DNA of 64,000 bases. Source: CAIMFV01 sp040757715. GTDB taxonomy: Bacteria; Pseudomonadota; Alphaproteobacteria; Caulobacterales; Caulobacteraceae. The notes under the pieces were generated by a model, which was given only the letters and a program-made list of their open reading frames with translations, had not been told where the DNA came from and ran no database searches. Where the stretch lies: the NCBI GenBank assembly GCA_040757715.1, contig JBFLWS010000016.1, positions 1-64,000 of the forward strand, in the 5' to 3' direction. This document shows positions 57,751 through 64,000 of this stretch, in pieces. Position 1 is the stretch's first letter, and each line of letters opens with the position of its first letter. Position numbers and translations under genes: made by a program.

Positions 57751-58911
57751 ATGCCGCAATCCAGCTTGATAAGTTCCGTCAACCTCGCCCGCGCCCTGAT
57801 CCGCGCCCCCTCGGTGACGCCGATCGACGCCGGGGCCATGGACTTGGTCGAGGCCGAGCTGGCGCGGCTCGGCTTTTCCTGCCGACGCATGAAGTTCGGC
57901 GAGATCGAGAACCTCTACGCCCGGCGCGGGACGACCTCCCCCAATCTCTGCTTCGCCGGCCATACCGATGTGGTGCCGGCGGGGGATGCGGGCGCCTGGA
58001 AGGCCGACCCCTTCGCCGCCGAGGTGCGCGACGGGGTGCTCTATGGCCGCGGCGCGGTGGACATGAAGAGCGCCATCGCCGCCTTCATCTGCGCAGTGGA
58101 GGCCGTGCTGGCTGAGGGCGAGCCGGCGGGCTCCCTCTCCTTCCTCATCACCGGCGACGAGGAGGGCGCGGCCCGGGACGGCACCCGGCGGGTGGTGGAG
58201 CAGCTCGCCTCCGAGGGCGAGGTCATCGACCATTGCCTCGTCGGCGAGCCCACCTCGGCCAAGACCCTCGGCGACATGCTGAAGGTGGGCCGGCGCGGCA
58301 GCCTCAACGCCTGGATCGAGGTCAACGGCCGCCAGGGCCACGTGGCCTATCCGGATCGGGCTTCGAACCCCATTCCCGTGCTCGCCCAGCTGATCGAGCG
58401 TCTGGCGGCGCGCAGGCTCGACGAGGGCTATCCGGAGTTCCAGCCCTCCAACCTGGAATTCACCGCCCTCGAGGTGAGCGAGAGCGCCGTGAACATGATC
58501 CCGGCCCGGGCGCGGGCGCGGCTGAACATCCGCTTCAATCCCAACCATACCGGCGCCGCGCTGGTGGACTGGCTGGCGCGCGAGTGCGCGGCGGCGGAAG
58601 CCGGCTTCGACGGGACGGTCACGCTCGATCCGGCCATTTCGGGGGAGGCCTTCTACACGGCGCCCTGCGGCTTCACTGCCGGCGTCATCGCGGCCATCCG
58701 TGAGACCCTTGGCGTGACGGCCGAGCCCTCCACCTCCGGGGGCACCTCGGACGCCCGCTTCCTCCGCGCCCTTTGCCCGGTGATCGAGTTCGGCCTCGTG
58801 GGCTCCACCATGCACATGGTGGACGAGCGCGTGCCCGTGGCCGAGGTGGAAGCCCTGACCCGGACCTACGCCGCCATCATCCGCGGCTATTTCGGGGCCC
58901 GAGAACGATGA
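57751..58911 (+). CDS. dapE: Succinyl-diaminopimelate desuccinylase
   Basis: Hydrolyses N-succinyl-LL-diaminopimelate on the way to lysine and peptidoglycan. M20 di-zinc enzyme: LCFAGHTDVVPAGD, YGRGAVDMKSAIAAF, SFLITGDEEG with the catalytic Glu, CLVGEPTSA, TSGGTSDARF and the C-terminal GSTMHMVDERVP. 386 aa. The stop overlaps the start of the next gene (ATGA). Confidence 0.95.
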   Translation: MPQSSLISSVNLARALIRAPSVTPIDAGAMDLVEAELARLGFSCRRMKFGEIENLYARRGTTSPNLCFAGHTDVVPAGDAGAWKADPFAAEVRDGVLYGRGAVDMKSAIAAFICAVEAVLAEGEPAGSLSFLITGDEEGAARDGTRRVVEQLASEGEVIDHCLVGEPTSAKTLGDMLKVGRRGSLNAWIEVNGRQGHVAYPDRASNPIPVLAQLIERLAARRLDEGYPEFQPSNLEFTALEVSESAVNMIPARARARLNIRFNPNHTGAALVDWLARECAAAEAGFDGTVTLDPAISGEAFYTAPCGFTAGVIAAIRETLGVTAEPSTSGGTSDARFLRALCPVIEFGLVGSTMHMVDERVPVAEVEALTRTYAAIIRGYFGARER

Positions 58912-59489
58912 GCGACACCGTGCGCCGCAACCCGCTGATCGCCCTGGAGCGGGTCTTTCTCGGGGCTTGGCGCATGGCCCGGGGCGAGCCGGAGTGGCGC
59001 GCCCTGTTCGAGGACAGCCAGGCGGGCCTGGTGCGCTCGTTCCTCGCCCCCTTGCTGGCCCTGCCGTTCGACCTTCTGGCCCTCGCCGTGCTGCGCCGGG
59101 GCGAGTCCTGGCCCAAGCTGGAGATGGAGCTGTGGGCGGGCGCGGCCACCACGGTCATGGTGGCGGCGGGCTATCCCCTCGTCATGCTGGGGGTGACACG
59201 GGCCTTTGGTTTCAGCCTGGGTCTGCGCCTGTTCATCATCGTGCTGAACTGGGCCTTCCTGGCGCTGGATCTCTTCAACATGATCCTCACCCCCACGGCG
59301 CTGCTGGACTTCAGCCTCTATGCGTCCATCGAGTTCATGCTGCTCATGCCCCTGACCTTCTTTGTGATCTGGCGGGCCACGGACGAGACCCTCTCCACCG
59401 AGTGGCGGGTGAAGCTCATGTGCACCGTGCTCTATGTGGGGGTGCTCACCGGCGCCCAGGTGCTGGCGGACTTCGCGTTTCCGACCTGA
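58908..59489 (+). CDS. Hypothetical polytopic membrane protein downstream of dapE
   Basis: 193 residues. A short soluble N-terminus (RNPLIALERVFLGAWRMARG, EPEWRALFEDSQAGLVRSF) is followed by about four membrane helices. It starts inside the dapE stop codon (ATGA), so it is translationally coupled. The layout, with conserved Phe/Trp near the start, looks like a small alphaproteobacterial family seen after dapE; no function is known. Confidence 0.75.
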   Translation: MSDTVRRNPLIALERVFLGAWRMARGEPEWRALFEDSQAGLVRSFLAPLLALPFDLLALAVLRRGESWPKLEMELWAGAATTVMVAAGYPLVMLGVTRAFGFSLGLRLFIIVLNWAFLALDLFNMILTPTALLDFSLYASIEFMLLMPLTFFVIWRATDETLSTEWRVKLMCTVLYVGVLTGAQVLADFAFPT

Positions 59490-59492
59490 GGC

Positions 59493-60230
59493 CTAATACT
59501 CCACACCCGTGAAGTAGAGCCCATGCGCCGGGGCCACCTGGCCGCAGCGCTTGCGATCCTTGGCCTCCAGGGCGGCGACGAGATCGTCCTCGCTCCAGCG
59601 GCCGGCCCCCACTTCCACCAGCGAGCCGGACATGGAGCGCACTTGCCGATGCAGGAAGGAGCGGGCGGCGAAGCTTAGATGCACCTCGTCCCCCACCCGC
59701 GCGACTGTCGCCAGATCGAGGGTCTTCAGCGGCGACTTGGACTGGCACTGCATGTCGCGGAAGGTGGTGAAGTCGTGCGTGCCGACGAGCCGCTGCGCCG
59801 CGGCGTGCATGGCCTCGACGTCGAGGGGCGTCTTCACCCACCACACCCGGGCCCGCTCGATGGCGGGGGGCGGGCGGCGATCGAGGATGCGATAGAGATA
59901 GCGCCGGCCCTTGGCCGAGAAGCGGGCGTGGAACTCGGGATCGACCTCCGCCGCCTCCAGCACCGTCACCGGATGCGGCACGAGGTGGGCGTTCAGCGCA
60001 TCGCGCACCACCTTGGCCGGCCAGGCTTTTTCCAGATCAAAGCTCACCACCTGGCCGGTGGCGTGCACCCCGGTGTCGGTGCGCCCGGCGGCGTGCACGC
60101 GGAGGGTCTCGCCACAAAAGCCGAGGATGGCCGCCTCCAGCACCCCCTGCACCGACAGGAGCTCGTCCTGGGCCTGGAAGCCCTTGAACGGGCCGCCGTC
60201 ATATTCGAGGGTCAGGCGATAGCGGGGCAC
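59493..60230 (-). CDS. truA: tRNA pseudouridine(38-40) synthase
   Basis: Converts uridines 38-40 of the tRNA anticodon stem-loop to pseudouridine. Signature YRLTLEYDGGPFKGFQAQDE, the catalytic Asp in AAGRTDTGVHATGQVVSF, and FHARFSAKGRRYLYRI; the end HGLYFTGVEY is typical. 245 aa. It follows fmt by 11 bases. Confidence 0.96.
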   Translation of the reverse strand: MPRYRLTLEYDGGPFKGFQAQDELLSVQGVLEAAILGFCGETLRVHAAGRTDTGVHATGQVVSFDLEKAWPAKVVRDALNAHLVPHPVTVLEAAEVDPEFHARFSAKGRRYLYRILDRRPPPAIERARVWWVKTPLDVEAMHAAAQRLVGTHDFTTFRDMQCQSKSPLKTLDLATVARVGDEVHLSFAARSFLHRQVRSMSGSLVEVGAGRWSEDDLVAALEAKDRKRCGQVAPAHGLYFTGVEY

Positions 60231-60241
60231 GGGGGCAATCT

Positions 60242-61168
60242 TCAGGCGAGGTGCGCGCCGGCGGGAACCGGCTGGCCATTGAGGAACACCTCGGCGTCCT
60301 GGGCGCCCCGGCCCTCGCGCTGCAGGCGGGTGAGGCGCACGGCGCCGGTTCCGCAGGCGATGCGCAGTTCGTCGTCCAGAGCCTCCCCCGGCGCGCCGTC
60401 GCCCAGCGCCAGACGCGAGCCCAGCGCCTTTACCCGCACCGGGCCCTTCGGCGTGTCGAGCTGGAACCAGGCGCCGGGGAAGGGCGAGAGGCCGCGGATC
60501 TGCCGATCCACCTCGATGGCCGGGCGCGACCAGTCGATGCGCGCCTCCTCGGTTTTGATCTTCTTGGCGTAGGTGACGCCCTCAGCGGCCTGCGGCGTCT
60601 CGACCGCTCGGCCGGCGAGGATGTCGGGCAGGGTGGCGGCCAGGAGCCTCGCCCCCGCCGCGGCCATCTTGTCGTGCAGGCTGCCCGCCGTGTCGTCGGC
60701 CTCGATCTCCACCCGGGCGGTGGAGAGCACGGCCCCCTCGTCGAGGCCCTCGCTCATGCGCATGACCTCCACGCCAGTGACGGGATCGCCGGCCATGATG
60801 GCCCGCTGGATCGGCGCGGCCCCCCGCCAGCGCGGCAGGAGCGAGCCATGCAGGTTGAAGCAGCCGAGCCTCGGCGCCTCCAGCACCTCGCGCACCAGGA
60901 TCTGGCCATAGGCCACCACCAGGGCGACATCGAGGTCGAGGGCCTTGAAGTCGTCGATGGCCTCGCGGGTCTTCATGGACCTGGGCGTGCGCACGGGAAT
61001 GCCGCGGCTCTCGGCATAGGCGTGCACGGGGGAGGGGGTCAGCTGCTGGCCGCGCCCGCGCGGCGCCGGGGGCTGGGAATAGACGCACACGGGGCTGTAG
61101 CCCGCCTCCACCAGGGCGGCGAGGGCGTGGACGGCGAAGTCCGGGGTTCCCATGAAGGCGATGCGCAT
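60242..61168 (-). CDS. fmt: Methionyl-tRNA formyltransferase
   Basis: Formylates initiator Met-tRNA using 10-formyl-THF. N-terminal MRIAFMGTPDFAVHALAALV, the catalytic region FNLHGSLLPRWRGAAPIQRA, MRMSEGLDEGAVL and the C-terminal RQIRGLSPFPGAWFQL. 308 aa. def, which often precedes it, is not adjacent; the gene is preceded by repeats and hemF. Co-transcribed with truA. Confidence 0.96.
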   Translation of the reverse strand: MRIAFMGTPDFAVHALAALVEAGYSPVCVYSQPPAPRGRGQQLTPSPVHAYAESRGIPVRTPRSMKTREAIDDFKALDLDVALVVAYGQILVREVLEAPRLGCFNLHGSLLPRWRGAAPIQRAIMAGDPVTGVEVMRMSEGLDEGAVLSTARVEIEADDTAGSLHDKMAAAGARLLAATLPDILAGRAVETPQAAEGVTYAKKIKTEEARIDWSRPAIEVDRQIRGLSPFPGAWFQLDTPKGPVRVKALGSRLALGDGAPGEALDDELRIACGTGAVRLTRLQREGRGAQDAEVFLNGQPVPAGAHLA

Positions 61169-61208
61169 GGGCCGGCTTTAGCGCCGGCAGGGCGCGCTCG
61201 CATCTTTT

Positions 61209-61410
61209 TTTGTCACCCTCGGACTTGTTCCGAGGGCCCAGCTTTCCGCTTCCCTGCGCTTGCCGGATAGGTTCGCGAGGCTGAAGCCTGGGTCCTCGCA
61301 ATAAATGCGAGGATGACAGTAAAATAGTTTGCTCAGCTCCTCGCGACCATCGCGAGGTTGACAGTGAAAAAAGCCGCGCGCCCTCGCGACAAGCGCGAGG
61401 ATGACAAGGA
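61209..61410. repeat. Cluster of four CCTCG-family hairpins
   Basis: Four stems follow one another: CCCTCGG...CCGAGGG (61217-61236, inverted orientation, ends in GGCCCAGC), CCTCGCAATAAATGCGAGG (61294-61312) after GAAGCCTGGGT, TCCTCGCGACCATCGCGAGG (61338-61357), and CCTCGCGACAAGCGCGAGG (61382-61400). Each is followed by (G/T)TGACA or ATGACA. They occupy the gap between hemF and fmt. Confidence 0.75.
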
Positions 61411-61428
61411 ATAAGAACGCTCAGCCCC

Positions 61429-62325
61429 TCACGGCCATTTCGCCGTCGGGGGCATGGAGGAGAGGATGGACTCCACATTGCCGCCGGTCTTCAGGCCGAA
61501 CAGCGTGCCGCGGTCGTAGAGCAGGTTGAACTCCACATAGCGGCCGCGGCGGATCAGTTGCTCCTCGCGCTCCTCCGGCGTCCAGGCCTCGCCCATGCGC
61601 CGGCGCACAATGGCCGGATAGACCTCGAGGAAGGCCTCGCCCACCCGGCGGGTGAAGGCGAAGTCGCGGTCGAAGTCGCGGCTGTCGTGGTGATCATAGA
61701 AGATGCCGCCCACGCCGCGCGGCTCGTCCCGGTGCGGCAGGTAGAAGTACTCGTCGCACCAGGCCTTGTAGCGGGCGTGCCAGTCGGGGTCGAAGGCGTC
61801 GCAGGCGGATTTCAGCGCCGCGTGGAAATCCCGCGCATCGGGCGCGTCCTCAGTGCGGTCCACGGCCAGCAGCGGGGTCAGGTCGGCCCCGCCGCCGAAC
61901 CAGCTCTTGGTGGTGCAGATGAAGCGGGTGTTCATGTGCACCGCCGGCACGCGCGGGCTCGCCATGTGGGCGATGAGGCTGACGCCCGTGGCGTAGAAGC
62001 GCGGGTCGTCGTTGGCCCCTTCGATGGTCTTGGCGAAGTCGGGGGCGAAGACGCCGTGCACTCGGCTCACATGCACCCCCACCTTTTCGAACAGGCGCCC
62101 GTGCATCATGGACATGACCCCGCCGCCGCCGGCTTCGCGGGTCCAGGGGGTGCGGGTGAAGCGGCCGGCTTCGCCCGGATAGAGGGCGGGATCGGCCTCG
62201 TCCTCCAGCCGCTCGAACTCGGCGCAGATCATGTCGCGCAGGGTTTCGAACCATTGGGCGGTTTCGGCCTTGCGCAGGGCGAGGGGGTCGGGGGCGGGAT
62301 TTTTCGACACGGTCATGAGGATCAT
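61429..62325 (-). CDS. hemF: Oxygen-dependent coproporphyrinogen III oxidase
   Basis: Decarboxylates coproporphyrinogen III to protoporphyrinogen IX for heme synthesis, with O2. Motifs: GRLFEKVGVHVSRVHGVFAP, VHMNTRFICTTKSWFGGGAD, LTPLL, HRDEPRGVGGIFYDHHDS, and EFNLLYDRGTLFGLKTGGNV. 298 aa. ATG 62325 has GGAGG seven bases ahead and is preferred over ATG 62316. Probably co-transcribed with trmL. Confidence 0.95.
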   Translation of the reverse strand: MILMTVSKNPAPDPLALRKAETAQWFETLRDMICAEFERLEDEADPALYPGEAGRFTRTPWTREAGGGGVMSMMHGRLFEKVGVHVSRVHGVFAPDFAKTIEGANDDPRFYATGVSLIAHMASPRVPAVHMNTRFICTTKSWFGGGADLTPLLAVDRTEDAPDARDFHAALKSACDAFDPDWHARYKAWCDEYFYLPHRDEPRGVGGIFYDHHDSRDFDRDFAFTRRVGEAFLEVYPAIVRRRMGEAWTPEEREEQLIRRGRYVEFNLLYDRGTLFGLKTGGNVESILSSMPPTAKWP

Positions 62326-62361
62326 CTAACACCTCCGCCAGGCCACATGCGACTGGTTCGC

Positions 62362-62820
62362 TCACGTCATCAGGCCACCGGTCTGGCGAAGGGCCTCCCA
62401 CAGCCCCACGGCGCAGGCCGTCGCAAGATTTAAAGACCGCGTTTCCGGGCGAATCGGAATGATCAGCCGCAAATCCGCGCGTTCATGCACCTCGTCGGGA
62501 ACGCCGGCGCTCTCGCGGCCGAACAGCAGCGTGTCGCCGGGCTGGAACTCTGTCTGATCGAGCGGCGTCGCGCCGCGGGTGGTGAAGAGCACGAGCCGCC
62601 CCTCTCGCCTGGCCGGGTGCGCCAGAAAGTCGCTCCAGCCGTCGTGACGTAGGATTATTGCCTTAGGACCGTAATCCAGCGCCGCCCGCTTCAGACTTTT
62701 GTCGGAGAGGGGGAAGCCGCACGGCTCGATCACCTCCAGAGGCGCCCCGAAACAGGCGGACAATCTGATCGCCGAACCGAGGTTTTGCGGAATGTCGGGT
62801 TGAAAAAGAGCGAGCCGCAC
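62362..62820 (-). CDS. trmL: tRNA (cytidine(34)-2'-O)-methyltransferase
   Basis: Methylates the wobble nucleotide of certain tRNAs using SAM. A minimal SPOUT enzyme: ALFQPDIPQNLGSAIRLSAC at the N-terminus, LDYGPKA, LLFGRESAGVPDEVH and the knot end IPIRPETRSLNLATACAVGL. 152 aa, normal. 36 bases ahead of hemF. Confidence 0.94.
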   Translation of the reverse strand: MRLALFQPDIPQNLGSAIRLSACFGAPLEVIEPCGFPLSDKSLKRAALDYGPKAIILRHDGWSDFLAHPARREGRLVLFTTRGATPLDQTEFQPGDTLLFGRESAGVPDEVHERADLRLIIPIRPETRSLNLATACAVGLWEALRQTGGLMT

Positions 62821-63002
62821 ACTAAGCGCTCCTGTTGAGGTTTTTGGGCACGCTCAAAGACCGTCTTGCGATCCCGTCTACAAGGGGCCTATGGACATGC
62901 TGAGGCGAGTCCGTCGGTCTCCGATCGGCGGACGTGCTGCTTAGTTAACAGAGCCCAGGCGGCCCACAGCGCCGCAACAATGGGCGACGAAGGGGCGACG
63001 AC

Positions 63003-63557
63003 GTGGTCGACACAACGAAGGCGGACGCGCACGCGGCTCACGGCTCGGCCGAGGGCGAAACGCGGCGCGACTTCATCTACATCGCCGCGGCTGCGGCGGC
63101 GGGCGGCGGAGCGGTGGTGACGGCCTGGCCGTTCATCGACCAGATGAACCCCGCGGCCGACACCCTGGCGCTGGCCACCATCGAGCAGGACATCTCCAAG
63201 GTGGCGCTCGGTCAGCAGCTGGTGATCAAGTGGCGCGGCAAGCCGGTGTTCATCCGCCACCGCACCCCGGCGGAAATCGCCGCGGCGGTGAAGGATGACC
63301 ACGCCGACATGAAGGACCCGGCCACCGACGCCTCGCGCACCAAGGCGGGACATCAGGAATGGCTGATCGTGGTGGGCGTCTGCACCCACCTCGGCTGCGT
63401 GCCCAACTTCGGCACCGGCGATTACGGCGGCTGGTTCTGCCCCTGCCACGGATCGGTTTACGACACCTCCGGCCGCATCCGCAAAGGCCCGGCGCCCAAG
63501 AACCTCTTGGTGCCCGACTACGCCTTCACGGATGCCACCAAGGTTAAGATCGGCTGA
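63003..63557 (+). CDS. petA: Ubiquinol-cytochrome c reductase, Rieske iron-sulfur subunit
   Basis: Carries the 2Fe-2S cluster of the bc1 complex. A twin-arginine-like start (ETRRDFIYIAAAAAAGGGAV) anchors it to the membrane; the cluster ligands are in GVCTHLGCVPN and FCPCHGSVYD. 184 aa. The start is GTG 63003; the ATG at 62980 is out of frame. It is 17 bases ahead of petB. Confidence 0.96.
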   Translation: MVDTTKADAHAAHGSAEGETRRDFIYIAAAAAAGGGAVVTAWPFIDQMNPAADTLALATIEQDISKVALGQQLVIKWRGKPVFIRHRTPAEIAAAVKDDHADMKDPATDASRTKAGHQEWLIVVGVCTHLGCVPNFGTGDYGGWFCPCHGSVYDTSGRIRKGPAPKNLLVPDYAFTDATKVKIG

Positions 63558-63574
63558 GGCCGGGATAGGGCGCC

Positions 63575-64000
63575 ATGAGCGGACATTCGAACTACGAACC
63601 CAAGACCGGCTTCGAGAAGTGGCTGGACACGCGGCTTCCCATCGTGCGCTTCGCGTACGATACGGCCATTGATTTTCCGACCCCGAAGAACCTGAACTAC
63701 TGGTGGACCTTCGGCGCCATCCTGGCCACCTGCCTGGTGATCCAGATCATCACCGGCGTGGTGCTGGCCATGCACTACGTGGCCAGCGGCGATCTCGCCT
63801 TCAATTCCGTCGAGCACATCATGCGCGACGTGAACCACGGCTGGATGGTCCGTTTCATCCACGCCAACGGCGCGTCGATGTTCTTCCTTGCGGTGTACGT
63901 GCACATCGCCCGCGGCCTCTACTACGGCTCCTACAAGGCCCCGCGCGAGATCCTGTGGATCCTCGGCTGCGTCATCTACCTCCTGATGATGGCCACCGCC
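63575..64000 (+). CDS. petB: Cytochrome b of the bc1 complex (5' part)
   Basis: Only the first 142 residues are in the window, ending after the second or third transmembrane helix. LNYWWTFGAILATCLVIQII, TGVVLAMHY and HANGASMFFLAVYVHIARGL are typical, with heme-ligand histidines in the last two helices. Proton-pumping Q-cycle subunit of the inner membrane. The C-terminal half and the cytochrome c1 gene lie beyond the end. Confidence 0.96.
   Translation, partial: MSGHSNYEPKTGFEKWLDTRLPIVRFAYDTAIDFPTPKNLNYWWTFGAILATCLVIQIITGVVLAMHYVASGDLAFNSVEHIMRDVNHGWMVRFIHANGASMFFLAVYVHIARGLYYGSYKAPREILWILGCVIYLLMMATA

Overview
This is a GC-rich chromosomal window from an alphaproteobacterium, most likely of the order Caulobacterales (Caulobacter or Phenylobacterium type). 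The assignment is an inference from gene content: a trpF-trpB-trpA-accD-folC cluster, an F1-only ATP synthase operon with a very short epsilon subunit, an AccD that has lost most of its zinc-ribbon cysteines, DUF2794, DUF4170 and ELM1-like proteins, and a sigma54 promoter in front of flgK-flgL. No rRNA, tRNA, CRISPR array or phage structural gene was seen.

Layout. 1-1.5 kb is a scar of mobile DNA: the right end of an IS5-family element, a host gene cut by it, and an IS1595-family transposase killed by one amber codon. 1.6-5.7 kb holds a Gly/Tyr-rich secreted protein, an MltB-type lytic transglycosylase, an MFS transporter and a hemerythrin-like protein. 5.8-11.1 kb is the trpFBA-accD-folC cluster, with trpB/trpA and trpA/accD overlapping at TTGA. 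11-17 kb carries a TetR regulator, a HIG1-like membrane protein, a PduO-type cobalamin adenosyltransferase, carB and DUF2794. 17.3-21.2 kb is flagellar flgK-flgL behind a canonical -24/-12 promoter, then pgsA. 21-26 kb has ELM1, greA, DUF1223, a sigma54 response regulator and DUF4170. 26-29.6 kb is a pair of exported serine peptidases (S9 and S10).

29.8-40.4 kb is the most accessory-like part. It contains an HTH/DUF2442 pair behind a palindrome, YqgE, a peroxiredoxin, a CDF metal transporter, a citrate synthase with its own HTH domain next to a perfect palindrome, two small membrane proteins, a ClC channel, rnhB-tag, a divergent GIY-YIG/DUF2239 pair with direct repeats, and a Panacea (SocA-like) protein followed by a membrane protein that looks like a toxin-antitoxin pair. 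40.6-46.0 kb is atpHAGD-orf-atpC, in which a secreted protein of unknown function is translationally wedged between beta and epsilon.

46-57.7 kb mixes a CBU_0592-like protein, a lipoprotein, BrnT/BrnA with a perfect operator palindrome, an ArsR/SRPBCC pair, a MerR-cupin fusion behind a long-spacer promoter, a hydrolase, rppH-yibQ, a glycine-zipper protein, a frameshifted DUF3800 gene of low GC, asd, a NYN-domain protein and a cupin. 57.7-64 kb is housekeeping: dapE, fmt-truA, hemF, trmL and petA-petB, with petB running off the window.

Three families of short palindromic repeats are scattered between genes: one with the core AAGTGGGAACCGGTTTT, one with CCTGGGTCCTCGC...GCGAGGATGA, and one starting GAGCAAAATC. 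They fill most of the longer intergenic gaps.
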